DNA from: Neodontobutis hainanensis
Taxonomy: Eukaryota; Chordata; Actinopteri; Gobiiformes; Odontobutidae
Reading direction: 5' to 3'
Length of the DNA stretch: 64,000 nucleotides
Assembly (NCBI GenBank): GCA_024349245.1
Contig: JALDNG010000483.1
Coordinates: 62,001-126,000 of the forward strand
The notes beneath the pieces were generated by a model. The model was not told the origin of the DNA. It worked only from the letters and a program-made list of their open reading frames with translations, and searched no databases. Positions 33,241 through 44,387 of this stretch are shown one piece after another (within the stretch, counting starts at the first letter, position 1; every line of letters starts with the position of its first letter). Both the position numbers and the translations under genes were made by a program.

Positions 33241-33344
33241 TTTTCTCAAGTATTCAAATACAACACTGCCCTCTATTGGCCGGAGGTAAAGATGTCGGCC
33301 CTCTTGTGACTGGGAATTTAATGGTCATTTCCATGCATTAAATC

Positions 33345-34481
33345 TAGGGATGAGCGAGTGACCTAACCCGGCAGTGCGCGGGATTTAACTCGGAAGTGGG
33401 CGGGATTTATACCGGAAGGGGTCGGGTTGACTTGAAATGGGCAGGGCTTTAACTGGTATGTTATTTTTAATCATGCAATTAATATGAGTTGATCAAAAAT
33501 TGTTATATTTATTACTGATTAGAAAACTATTTACATGACAGCATCAGCATTGAGCTTCAGATCAATGGTTTTGATCACAATAACAAACGAACTATATACA
33601 GTTCAAATTATGTATGAACAATTTTTCTTTTTATTATTTCCCGCGTGTGTGTGTGTCTGTGTGTGTGTGTGTGTGTAGCTAATTAATTTGTAATAATATA
33701 GTTTTATACCACCAATTCCTTTATTTTTTATAAAATACAGCAAGAAAGTGTCAGACACTCAGCATTCAAAGCAACAGTTACTGGTAACAAGTTACTATCT
33801 CAAGTCAGTTAGTTATATTTAATTAACCATTTAGCTATCAATATAACCCAGTTCAGTTCAGTCCAGCAACACTCAATTTCAAAAATGATTACCAAAAGCT
33901 ACAAACAAATTATTGAAAAACCGTAAAGAAAAATACCTGTAACCTACCTCTAAGACAAGGTAGCCGAATTAAAGGCAGTAACTTAACAATCATAATAAAC
34001 ATCATCACATCACATCAAATCAATCTGTTACTTTTAAAGTGCTTAAATAAATTAAAATAACCAGAAACGCTTATTTTTTCAATGAGGTTCCACTTGTGGT
34101 TCACTACGCCGCCAATTAACCTCAATAAAACAAACTAATTTGCTACTATTACCCAAAAAGATACTAAGGTAGAAGTAAAATAAAACTCACCGCTGAGTCA
34201 AATGTCAAGTATAAGAATTCACATTACTTTATGAAGTGTTTGTCCGCTTAGCAGACTGCAGCCACAGCAGGAACCAGATGCTGGGAATATCCCTGCGCTT
34301 GCGCTGGAACTTATTTTGTCCAGCGGAAAGCATTCGCGAATGAGAAGGAACTATTTTTCATGTGACATGGGTTACACAATCACAGATATTGACTCGTTTT
34401 ACTCGTATAATACTCGTACTCGGCAAAAGTGCATTATCCATACCGGATACTCGTCTGAAACGAGTATCCAGCTCAACTCTA
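33345..34481. mobile_element. hAT nonautonomous element with perfect 8-bp target duplication
   Basis: Left end tagggatgagcgagt. The right end, in reverse complement, reads tagagttgagctggatactc. attaaatc directly flanks both sides (33337-33344 and 34482-34489). The interior is AT-rich and noncoding, with a (TG)n at about 33644-33674 and gagtactcg-type phrases near the right end. The 1137-base length and absence of an ORF mark it as nonautonomous. It is the youngest insertion in this nest, since it splits Tc1 sequence already broken by the DIRS block. Confidence 0.88.
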
Positions 34482-34489
34482 ATTAAATC
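34482..34489. repeat. 8-bp target duplication of the hAT element
   Basis: attaaatc, identical to 33337-33344. Confidence 0.9.
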
Positions 34490-34548
34490 CAATAAGGATT
34501 CGAGTTTATACAGCTTGGAGTTGTAAATTATGCCTAATAATTGTGCAC
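34490..34548 (-). mobile_element. Tc1 copy B terminus
   Basis: caataaggatt, tacagcttggagttg and the terminal repeat tgcctaataattgtgcacac, followed by agtg and TA. It is the continuation of the Tc1 piece that ends at 29983. Confidence 0.88.
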
Positions 34549-35015
34549 ACAGTGTAGAGCTGGTCCAATGTTCACGACTTGGATGAAAAAAAAACGCATT
34601 ACCCCTCCAGAATACGAGGTTTGACTGTTGGCCAAATTCTCCTCTCCAGTGCCCTGGCAAGGACCCGGGGAGGCTGAGGAGTTTGATCCCGTAATTGGAA
34701 CACACCCTATCTTGAAAAGGGGACCACCACCCCAATCTGCCAATCCAGGTGGATCAGGGCGGATCTCATCCACTCCCGGTGCCTTGACGCAGAGAAGCTT
34801 CTTAACTGCTTCCTCAGTTGAAGACGTGTCTGTGAGATTGAACACAATTCCAAAGCATTCCTTCCACCGTCTAACAAAGTCAGCAGATTCCCACCTCCAC
34901 TGTAAACAGTGTTGGCAAGGTACTGCTTCCGTCTCCTGAGGCACCGGATAGTTAGCCAGAATCTCTTTGAGGCCAACCGATAGTCCTTTTTCATGGCCTC
35001 ACCAAACTTCTAGTG
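34549..35015 (-). mobile_element. Rex3 fragment, right side of the nest
   Basis: The plus strand begins tagagctggtccaatgttc and continues to ggcctcaccaaacttctag. Relative to the intact copy it covers about 21826-22380, with deletions. Frames include EEAVKKLLCVKAPGVDEIRP and LPQETEAVPCQHCLQWRWES (the latter from 34944 down). Confidence 0.88.
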
Positions 35016-35094
35016 CGGAAAAGAGGTAAAGAAGCAGGTGCAGGCAGGTTAGGATAGGTGGAGAAAAGTGTCAGGTGTGTTGTGTCATATTATT

Positions 35095-36042
35095 ATTATT
35101 AGGCCCAAGCCATTGATAACCGGGAGGGACTATTGTTTTTGCTCGAGTTATTAGGCCTGAGCCGGTGATGACCTGGAGGGCCTATTGTTTTTGCTCGAGT
35201 TATTTATTATGTTTTTTATTTAAATTTTTCTCCGAAGTGATCCTCAATTTGACCCAGTAAACATGCGCGAAAAGTAATTTTTATTGGCCCCAAAATTCAA
35301 GGCCGGTGAAAAATTTATGCATTTGAAGTCCCCGAAAAAAAAATATGAAAAATGACTCAGTGGCGACCCCTAGAAAAGTCAAAATACATTGGGCCTATGG
35401 GAAGTGAAAATAATTTTTTTCCAATGTAGAAATACAAAACTTGGCACATCCATAGGACACCTCAGAGCAAACAGAAAAGTCTATGACAGCCACAGCCTAA
35501 ACTCAACAGGAAGTCCGCCATGTGGGGTGAAAGGCGCGGCCACCTAAATCGCACCCCTTACGCCAAAAGATTCAACTCATTGCGTTTTCATCTAAATGGC
35601 CCCAATTTTGGTGAGTATCATCTAGACACGTCTGCCAACAAAAGTTTTGATATTTTTATCGGGTATGGGTGTGGCAAGCCTGTAACAAGGTGGCCATTTT
35701 TGTGAAAATAAAATATTTGTTAACTCTCAAACGCCTTCTCAGATTGAGTTGGAACCGAAAAGGCGTTTGTGCACATTCATGACCTGAACACAAAGATATG
35801 TAAATAAAAGGGTTAGCTTTAGAAATGGCCCTCTAGCGCCCCCTACAAACTTATAATGGGACCAAAGAATTTAGTTTGTCATAGAGACATGAAATTTGGT
35901 ACACACATCTCTTATGTCATGTCTCTTATGACGAACATAAAAGCCAATGACAACCACCCTCAATCTATAAAGGTGTTGCCATAGCAACTCCCCAAATATG
36001 TAGAAATAGTCAATGGGAAGGGAAAATTTTAGTAAAGACCTC
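35095..36042 (+). repeat. ATT-flanked dispersed repeat (copy 2), 3'-truncated
   Basis: Begins after attattatt with aggcccaagccattgataac. The first about 55 bases are tandemly duplicated (aggcctgagccggtgatgac at about 35154, each followed by attgtttttgctcgagtta). It matches copy 1 through gactcagtggcgacccctag, aactcaacaggaagtccgcc and tttggtacacacatc. It is cut near 36042, where Rex3 sequence starts. Confidence 0.8.
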
Positions 36043-36275
36043 TCCTCAACTTGAGCACAAGCTCAGGCTCCACGTCCCTAAAGCCAGTTTCTGTGTCCAA
36101 AAACTAGGTCGTCGGGGGCCTTGCCTTTGACTTCTGCCCAATCCACTATGCACGCCCCTTATGGTCCCGCCTGCAAGTGGTGAGCCCAGAAGGGCAGTCT
36201 CATGTCACTTGTTCGGGATGAGTCCAAGCCTGGTTCCAAGGTGGGGCCCTGGTTGTGCCATGCAGGGCGACGTCA
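36043..36275 (-). mobile_element. Rex3 5' leader fragment
   Basis: The plus strand has gagcacaagctcaggctcc, ttctgtgtccaaaa, gcccaatccac and ggtggggccctggttgtgcc, matching 23455-23765 of the main copy. No polymerase part. Confidence 0.82.
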
Positions 36276-38986
36276 TTTAATTTTCTTACCATCTGCTAAT
36301 TGCCAAATGTGCATTAAACAAAATTGAACTGCATTATAGTATGACTTTACCGACTCAGGAGGTCATGCTGCAATACTCACTTTTTAAGCAGCAAACACTG
36401 ACTGAATCAAAATGGAAGTTTTGTCTTGTCATTTGTCTTGTCTTTGTCTCTGCTCTGTGTGAATTTATTTTCAAAAACTTTGCCCTCCAGATTACTTTTC
36501 TTAATTCTAGACAGATGTTATTTGCATAAAGTGATTGGAACGAGGCCAAAATGGTTATAACAAATTAAAATTACACTATTTAACGTGAGGGTGAGATCAC
36601 CTATTTTCCGTTTTTAAATCTTAATGCTTAAGACAAGTTTCACCTGAAACTCAGAATGCATCCATAAGAAGAGTTTTAGTGACTGTAACAGGACTGAGAA
36701 AGAGTTAGCAGGAGGGACAGCACAACCCCCTGCCTTTTGCATTGGTTGTCATATAAGGATACAGTGTAAGGTAAAATAATAATGAACATTTATATTTTAT
36801 AACCATATTAGTGACTAATACCACAGGAGTGTAGTTGGTCAACATAGTGACTTTCATTTCTGCATATGCATGGCTTCTGAGGTTTAAAGCTGCTTTAGTT
36901 TTAACCAATTAACTTTCCTTCTTTTATTACCTGATAAAATGTCATCCTCTCTCTGAGTTAAATTTGTGCTATGGTCCAGAACCTCTAATCTACAGAGACG
37001 TTTTTCTGAAAAAATGGAATCTGAAAATCATTAAAATAATAATCCTAAATTTATATAGACTGGCTCTAGATATAAAACAATAAAACTAGAGCCATTCTTC
37101 CTCGGGCTCTTTCTGTCCTGTTTGTATTCACAATGCTCCTCCTCGGGCCCAGCTCTCTGGGCAGCACCAGTCCAAAGTGACGTAGATGCTGCCTGAATCC
37201 TAATATGACTTTTTCATATTGAGACTGCATTTTAAAACCTTTTGTGCAAAATTTACAGGGCCACTGTGGAGGTGAAAGTGCTGGTAACACATTAAAGCCC
37301 TGACTCTGTTTGATGGGAAAGCAGTGAAGCTCCTTTGCTTTAAGTCTTCATGATGCTCAAAGGTCCAGTAGAAAAGCCCACAGTCTGTTCACCAGCACCA
37401 GCTGCTCCTTAATGTGTTAACTCCAGATCTAAATCACTGCTAACAATGCACAGCCCTCTGATAACTGTGTCAGTGAAAAGAAGAGAGACTAAATCTGTCT
37501 GCAGTCAATATTAGCTTCAATTTATTACCTTAACCCAGAATCTTCATAACAACAACGCCTTGATGTTTTATATGTTAAATTGAAAATCTGACATTTGGCA
37601 AAAAAAAGACAACATGGAATAACAATTAATAACTAATAATAATTACACAGGAAGAGATTGTGATTTTCTTAATAAGCCCTACACAAACCACTTTTCTTGC
37701 AACTTTTCATTATACATGCAATTTGCAATGACATCTTTATGAATATTGTGATGACTAAAGCTTGTTCCTATTGAGTGTTTTAGATTAGGTCAGTTCAGTC
37801 AGGTCAGTCTGGTTCAGTTTCCACTGAGCTGAGTACAGAGAGAATTGTGTTTTTAAATTAGATATATCTTGTGTTTGAACTAGACTTTCAAAACTTGGAT
37901 GTGTTAATAATCCTATTTACAGTATAAAGAGTAGAGTAAACCCTTGTGTGTAATGAAGTGAGGCTGGAGGTACTGCTGTATACTGCTGACTATTTCTGGT
38001 TTATGAACATTACATACTGAGAACAGAAACTAGACTACTTAAAGACTTAAAAACTGACAAAGGGCCAGATCTTGCAGCTTGCCAAAAGCTCACAGTCAGT
38101 GATACATGGTTAAAAAGCCCTCTTCACCTGGCTCAGGTGTGTACAATGCTCCACTGTGGGCGTCCTGATGTGGGGTCTGGTGCATTTGCACTGAGTCAAA
38201 GAAAGACTGAGGCCTGATAACACTTGTGTATTTGAAGACATCAAAGCAATTTAAAATGTATAAATAAAACAATTATAATATAATAATATTAACTATGCAT
38301 CTAAGAAAGTTTACTAGTCTAAATATAAATAAAACATAATACATACACATATACAGTATACAGAATTATTATTATAAAAATTATGTATTAAATATACATA
38401 ATTTGATTATATACAAAATGATATTGTATAATACTTTGTTAAAAATATGAATTAATAAATGAATTACTTGTATAAAATAAGTGAGGACATTTTACAAAAA
38501 CAGTGACAACTGGACCTGTTTCTAGTAGCATCCCTTTATTGGAGCTGGAGACTTTAGTGAGTCCAGACCTGGTCTTTTTTTCATCTCAGGGCCACGAGCA
38601 CATCCATCTGATCACAGTAGGACACTAAACTATGTGTAGGCCACAAAAAGACTTTTCAAACATAATTAGTCTTTACCTCAGTACCTGTAGTCACTATTTA
38701 ACTCGCATCTGCTTTAAAGCGTTGATTCACACCAGGAGCGTCAGTGTCGCTGCTACTGCTCTGTTTGTTTGGATCTCCCTCTCTTTTACTGACTTCATCA
38801 AGTAGAAGTGAAGTAACAATTAAACTTCCATGTTAATAACAACTGAACAAGATGGATGACACAGTGGAGGGCTTGACTGCTGCTAGAAAAAAAAAAGGAG
38901 ATGTGTTTATACATACTACACATAACATAACTAAAGTAGGTTATTACTTACTGTCTAAACCCTTTCTTTCTTTACATTGACATTGT
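36276..38986. other. no gene seen (possible host single-copy sequence)
   Basis: 2.7 kb without recognisable elements. Open frames at 36341-36549 and 36705-37290 lack motifs. AT-rich from 37500 on. Confidence 0.5.
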
Positions 38987-39615
38987 TAGGGATGTAACGA
39001 TTGACTCCACTCACAATTTGACTTTAATGACAATTCTGACCTCAATTTGACAATTTGATTTTGTCACAATTTTCTTTTATAAATTGAGTGCCCATTTATT
39101 ATTTCACAAATAAGGGCTCCAGACTAACTTTTTTCAATTACTGTCCTAGTACCGTCCCGAAAGCCAGTTCCAACAGTCCCTAAGTAAATGTCAAATGTTC
39201 CCATATTTATTTAAAATCTGGGCTAATGTTTATAAATAAACATAAATAAAATCAAATTCTACATGCATTTACATACAATTTAATTTGCTTGTAAGGCTAG
39301 GTACTTTAAATAAGTGGATCTAAAAGTTAGTAAAATCTAAGTACAGTCTGAACAAGTGGATATCAACAAAGTAATTTAAAAACCCCAATAAATGGATGGA
39401 TTAAGATCTGGTTAATTACTTTGTGTTAAACAATTAGTTTTTATTAATTTTAACTGAGACCTAAAACCGCTTTAGATCAAACCCAATAATAAACACTGGT
39501 CTTATGTGTTTCCGTAAAACAGTAGAACTTTATCAAAACAAGAGAGTGAATGCCTTTTGCTAGAGTGTATTTATTTATGCTTTCACACCTCTGATTTGAA
39601 TAACTTCCACTTATC

Positions 39616-39662
39616 TTCCGGTTGAAAGACGACTGCTCTACCCATTGAGCTACTGCCGCCAA
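39616..39662 (-). mobile_element. SINE head fragment
   Basis: The plus strand has cttccggttgaaagacgact, gctctacccattgagctact and gccgcc: only the tRNA-like head survives. Confidence 0.8.
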
Positions 39663-39984
39663 ATAATCAATAATCAAATAATGTAAAAACAAAATACAAT
39701 CCACATGACGCCAAATCCAGTGCCAGTAATATTTAATTTGTCCAGCTCAAGGTCAAACATGCTCATTTCAAACACAGTAAGAAGCAGTGATTTTATAAAG
39801 GCTATGTGATGTTACACAGGCTCCTCCATTTTAAATGTTTCTCTGCCTGCATCAAGCCCGCCCCCAGGAGCCATATACTCCACTGTGATGGTAGGTTGGT
39901 TCAGTTCCAGCTTGCACAAAAAGGAACCTTCCACACACAACGTGGTAACGTGCCATTCATATAAAACTCCCAGGGCGCACTAAC

Positions 39985-40061
39985 ATTAAACTTTCATCGG
40001 GCCACAAAATATTGTCTTGTGGGCCGCAGTTGGCCCCCGGGCCGCGAGTTTGAGACCCCTG
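39985..40061. repeat. terminus of a cagggg-type DNA repeat
   Basis: gggccgcagttggcccccgg, gccgcgagtttgagacccct and a final g. In reverse complement this is a cagggGTCTCAAACTC-type terminus common in fish hAT repeats. The other end was not located. Confidence 0.5.
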
Positions 40062-40082
40062 ATCTAGACCATATCTAGAGAT

Positions 40083-40862
40083 ATCATTTGGTGAAATACA
40101 CAGTTACCAATTGAAACAAACTACTTCCTGTCATTAAGATAGGACTGAAACCATTTAAGAGCAGTTCCAGTGATACCTATCCATTCCTCTAATCTTTGTG
40201 ACAGGATTTCATGGTCCACTGTATCAAACACAGCACTCAAGTCCAACAGAACTAAGACAGAGACTTGTGTTCAGTGTTCAGACGGATGTCATTTGTGACT
40301 TTGATAAGTGCAGTCTCAGTCTGTGATGGGGCCTGAATCCTGACTGAAAAGGATCAAAGCAGTTGTTAAGTAATAGGAAGTCATTAAGTTGTTGATTTGA
40401 AACTTTTTCAATGACTTTACCTAAAAATGGCAGGTTTGAAATGGGCCGATAGTTGTTGAGCACTGTAGCATCAAGACTGCTCTTCTTTAGGAGAGGCTTA
40501 ATGACAGCAGTTTTTAAGGCCATTGGAAATGTTCCAGACTGTAAGGAATTATTGACTATATCAGTGAGTTGTGGTAACAAACTGCTCAGTACTGATTTTA
40601 GAAATCTAGTGGGTAGAACATCGAGGCAACAGGTGGATGATCTCAGGCTGGAGACAGTTTTTTCAAATGTTCTGTCATTAATGGGTGTAAAATGTGTAAA
40701 CTCAACCAAGTGTCTTCTAGGTGGCTGCAGTGTTGTTGTACGTCCTTTGGACTGTAGCATGTTTAATGACTTGAACCTTGTCGTTAAAATATTAATCTTG
40801 CTTTTTGCAAAGTTTGAATAAAAACATGCAAATTCTCTTTGTATATTGTCTATTATATACAT
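40083..40862 (-). pseudogene. L2 reverse transcriptase, N-terminal half
   Basis: 194-codon frame with FTPINDRTFEKTVSSLRSST, CCLDVLPTRFLKSVLSSLLP, TAVIKPLLKKSSLDATVLNN, YRPISNLPFLGKVIEKV and CFDPFQSGFRPHH. A frameshift at about 40290 follows. Sequence below continues with LLDLSAVFDTVDHEIL (first catalytic D) and EEWIGITGTALKWFQSYL. Enough of the polymerase is present to place it in the L2/CR1 group. Confidence 0.88.
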
Positions 40863-41153
40863 AATAAATTATTTTAATTTAATTGATTTTTAGCATTCCC
40901 TTTTCTGTGCCCTGACAGAAGAAGCATTGCTCCACGAAGCCTTCTGCCTCTTCTTCATCACTTTAACCTTAACAGGAGCAATGGGTTCCATAACATTTAA
41001 AACACCAGAAGTATAACAATTCAACAAAAGACCAAAATTTTCAAGAACAGTAGAAAGTTCTTTGGCATTCCTGTCACAAACATTATCCACATGCACATTA
41101 AAATCACCTGATATGACTATTTGATTATTGAAGAAAACTTAAACTCCTTTAAA

Positions 41154-41342
41154 GGGCTGTGGCTAAGTGGTAGAGCGGCTGGAAGGTTGGCAATTTGATT
41201 CCCACTCTCCCCATCGTTCATACTGTCGTTATGTTCTTGGGCATGACACCTTACATCCAGTTGTGTTCCAGCTGTAACACTTGTAAAGCACTTTGAGTGC
41301 CGACTAGGGGGAAAAGCGCTATATAAAATCAATGCCATTTTG
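41154..41342 (+). mobile_element. tRNA-headed SINE, short form, inside L2
   Basis: gggctgtggctaagtggtag head, ttgattcccactctcccc, tactgtcgttatgttcttgg. The tail gtaaagcactttgagtgccg and aaagcgctatataaaatcaa is the gcgctatata type. Confidence 0.88.
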
Positions 41343-41835
41343 AATGACACATACTCAAATAAGTAAAACTCCCCAAGTGATAGCTGCTGGATAAGAATAT
41401 TATCCCTAAGAAAGGCACATACACCACCACCCTTTTTGTTTTCCTGTATTTTGGATACAAATGTAAAATTAGATGGAGTGGATTATATAAAGACCACATT
41501 TCCAGTCTTGCTGTCTAACCATGTTTCTGTTAAAAACACGATCAGACAATCTGTCATTCTCTTCTCGAGTCTGTGACTTCTGACTGTAGCTATGGAGCTG
41601 GGGAGAGTGTTCTCTCCCAGGGCCTCGGGTTGATAAGTTAATATCAACATCCACACTCTCGTTACCATGCTAGAAACTGTTTGCAACAACTTGTTGAAAG
41701 CGAGTTTGCAGTAAAAAGAGCGGCCACTGTTGTTAAAAAAAATTTATTGCGATTGAATTGACATCTCAACCAACTGAAAACGTCACATATGCAAATCGAT
41801 TTTCAACCAGCTCAAGCTTAGTTCTTACATCCCTA

Positions 41836-43484
41836 GTCCTTGTAAAACTTGTGTTTGGTGTTGTAAAGGATATTAAATTTCTCATCCTCAAGAATTAACT
41901 TCTTGTCATCTATGGCACAGAATTGACTGAATTACTGGTGACATGTTTACTGGAAAGCCTGTGGAGCTGCTGTGAGAGAAACATCTTATAGCAGTTTTTT
42001 TTTTAAGTATCCAGGTGAAGGCTCTGTGCTCATTTATGGTCTTTGGTCATGCACAAAACACAAGACATTTATTATATGTCTGAAATGATCATTTCTACCA
42101 CCAAACTGCCTTGCACCTCTCAGTGTAAGCTACACACCAAACCAAACTGTCTGTCCTCAGCTCACTCTCCATCAGTGGCCAAACTCCTCGGGACCCTCAC
42201 CTGCAGGGGCTGAAGTGGAACACAGACACACATCACATGCTCTGTGTTGAATAAAACACGGGGCCCACACCACATGCTGCTGCTCAGCCTCCTGCTTCAC
42301 AGTTGCTCCCCTTTATCTCAGCAGAAGCACTTCCATGCTCTGCCCCCCACTTAGCACAGACATTTCCTGACAATTTTCAATTTCCAGTTTTATGAAGGAC
42401 GCACAAATCGTAGGATAAGTACATTTAATAAAATATGTTATATAACACGTTTATCTTTCTCTTGTCTAATCCTGTAAGCTCATTCTTATTCTTCACAGCA
42501 GGTAGAATGGCTACACAAACCCCAGAGACAGCAGTGGTTTTGGTCAGAGCATCAGTGTCTAAATCATTATAAAGCACATTATGAGTGAGGTTTTGTGTGG
42601 ACAACTTTACTTTGTGCAGTCAGATCTTGAGAATATATAAAGCAAAGTGTACTAGCACTTACTATAACAAAGGTCATTTGTTTATTTCAGGGGTCACAAG
42701 AGCAAATCATCTTGTGGGTCACATGTTTAGGTCCTCCTGACACAACCTTGTTTATCTGTAACCACTGTTTATCTGCATTTGGGACTGGCACAAAGGTACA
42801 CTGGCTTGTGACCCCTTATGGCTGAATAGTTTGCTCCCAGTCTGGGAATGGAACCCCTGTCTCCCACTTGACAGGTTCCAGGGGGTGTTTGTGATGTCAT
42901 GTCCTGTAACTGTATGCTTTTTCTCAGTTCCTAAGTGCTGGTCCGCTGATCTTTGCTTGTCTTCTATGTCTATTATAATATATAATTATAAAAAATCCTT
43001 TTTTCAGAAGGATTTTTTTTGCCACCATTGATTCAATGTTGACAAACAGTGTAGACCAACAGCCAATTGGAGTGTTCCTAACTCAGGACCCCCTTCTAAG
43101 TGAGAATGTGATTGGCCAAAGCCTCCTTTATTTGCTGAACTTTCTCATCTAAAATCCTTAATAATAAAGTCTAGGTGATGTCTTTTCGCTTTTTTTACGC
43201 AATGTGCTGTGCATGAAACTTTTTTTTTTACTTAAACATACAAAATTCTACACTTTACATTTAAGTATTGGTCCTTGTATCTCTATAATATTGCTTTTCA
43301 ACATTTCTTCAAAAGTTTCTGAAAATAGATCCCAACCTCCTCTCCTCCTTTGCGCCTTTCAAATCTCCTCCCTTTATCTGAATCCATTACCTTCAGCTCC
43401 ACTATTGCTCCTCCTTCAGACTCCCCCCTCTATCCATTCCTGGCTCCTCCTCAGCTCACACTAACAGCGCCGACTCTCTCCCAG
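41836..43484. other. no gene seen
   Basis: No recognisable element. Perfect short hairpin aaaatccttttttcagaagg-attttt near 42990-43017. Confidence 0.5.
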
Positions 43485-43527
43485 GTGATTGCCTCCGCTC
43501 CCTCTGCACTCAGAGCACTCTCGGACC
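43485..43527 (+). other. candidate host noncoding exon
   Basis: ctctcccag precedes and gtaagt follows this GC-richer 43-base segment (gtgattgcctccg...ctcggacc). Splice-like borders at both ends are the only evidence. Confidence 0.25.
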
Positions 43528-43635
43528 GTAAGTGCTTGACTACACTGAGTGCGCTCCCAAAGCTCTAGGCATTACCCCTCCTCCTCTTCTTCTTCTCTAC
43601 ACTCCTCTCTCCCTCCCTCCGTCTGGTCTGTACAG

Positions 43636-43934
43636 TAAGAAAGAACAAGTGTGGGACTACACTGTTTCCAGTTCAGACAAAGACAATGGAATTGAAGACT
43701 TGAAGGCAGAGGTGGATGGGAGCATAGAAGACTGGGAGATCGATGTGTGCGTCTTCCTGAGTAGCGTTCACCTCGGATGGAGATGCCCGGACAGGGGCAG
43801 CCCTTCAGATGGTCCTCAGGGTGAAGTCGGACACCCCTCCAGCCTAGCAACACATGGAGCCAACAACGCTGTCTCTTTTGGGAATATATCAATGGACAAT
43901 TCCAACAACATTCGCAGCCTGAGCCCAGAAAAAG
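43636..43934 (+). CDS. candidate host 5' exon, unknown gene
   Basis: A pyrimidine-rich run (ttcttcttctctacactcct, ctccctccctcc) and ggtctgtacag precede. gtaagac follows aaaaag, giving a 299-base segment with good acceptor and donor. One frame is open throughout. A plausible start ATG at 43892 would give MDNSNNIRSLSPEK with a split codon at the donor. An upstream ATG (about 43779) ends after 15 codons. GC content is higher than in the surroundings and no transposable-element similarity is seen. I do not recognise the protein. A 5' exon with mostly untranslated sequence is the best guess. Chance cannot be excluded. Confidence 0.3.
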
Positions 43935-44385
43935 GTAAGACAGGAGCACTCCCAGGAGGGCAGGGGTTTGGGAAAAGTAGAGCATGGTTACTAATGAGGA
44001 GGAGTGACTGCACACCACACCTAATACTCACTGTCACTGAACTGTTTTTCTTGTGTCTTTATCACAATAATTACAATGTCATTGTCCATATCACTATACT
44101 CCTTGAACTGCAATAATTTAGTTATCCATGTGACAATAACACTTTACTATACATAAAATGAACCAGAGAATATGAATGATAACACAAAAACTCATTTTTT
44201 ACTCATAGTTAATGGTTGGGTGAAACCATTTATTGTCAAACAATAGTATTTATTCTTTTTAAATCATATTGACAACAGAAACTACCAAAATTATCAAAGG
44301 TTACCAGTCATACCCTAGTAATCTTGGCATGATGACATGCACACAAGTTGACACAAACAGGTTTGAATGGATGCTAAAGTTAACC
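43935..44385. other. no gene seen
   Basis: AT-rich, intron-like if the exon candidate is real. Confidence 0.45.
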
Positions 44386-44387
44386 AT

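Larger units (their letters stand above)
30600..33245 (+). mobile_element. DIRS-type retrotransposon (copy B), degraded
   Basis: Plus strand: gag-like part (30.8-31.0 kb), reverse transcriptase/RNase H pieces (31.45-31.8 kb), tyrosine recombinase C-terminal part (32.3-32.7 kb) and characteristic inverted terminal sequences (32.90-33.24 kb). Compared with an intact DIRS of several kilobases it has lost most of the polymerase. Frames shift repeatedly. Confidence 0.85.
29984..33333. mobile_element. insertion block in Tc1 copy B, flanked by a short direct repeat
   Basis: The block is flanked by atgcatt on both sides (29978-29984 and 33333-33339). If read as tgtagc...tttcca, it begins TG, ends CA and has a 5-bp duplication tgcat, as LTR elements do. 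I cannot see two matching LTRs. Inside are an L2 fragment and DIRS copy B. The outer element is therefore unidentified. Confidence 0.55.
40075..41705 (-). mobile_element. L2-type LINE, degraded, with nested SINE
   Basis: From 41700 down: an APE endonuclease start (EKRMTDCLIVFLTETWLDS, later KKGGGVCAFLRDNI), a SINE insertion, HVDNVCDRNAKELSTVLENF (end of endonuclease), a linker (VMEPIAPVKVKVMKKRQKAS), and the reverse transcriptase. It is truncated inside the polymerase near 40075. The 3' end of the element is missing. Confidence 0.87.
38987..41835. mobile_element. possible hAT frame containing later insertions
   Basis: Left end tagggatgtaacgattg (38987) and right end cttacatcccta (to 41835) are short inverted termini typical of hAT repeats. 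The 8 bases outside are gacattgt and gtccttgt, six of eight identical. Inside are an L2 LINE, a SINE and other fragments. No hAT transposase is visible. Confidence 0.5.

Noticed and set aside
33644..33676. (TG)n run as a regulatory Z-DNA site
   Set aside because: It is a short microsatellite inside a hAT element with no further evidence.
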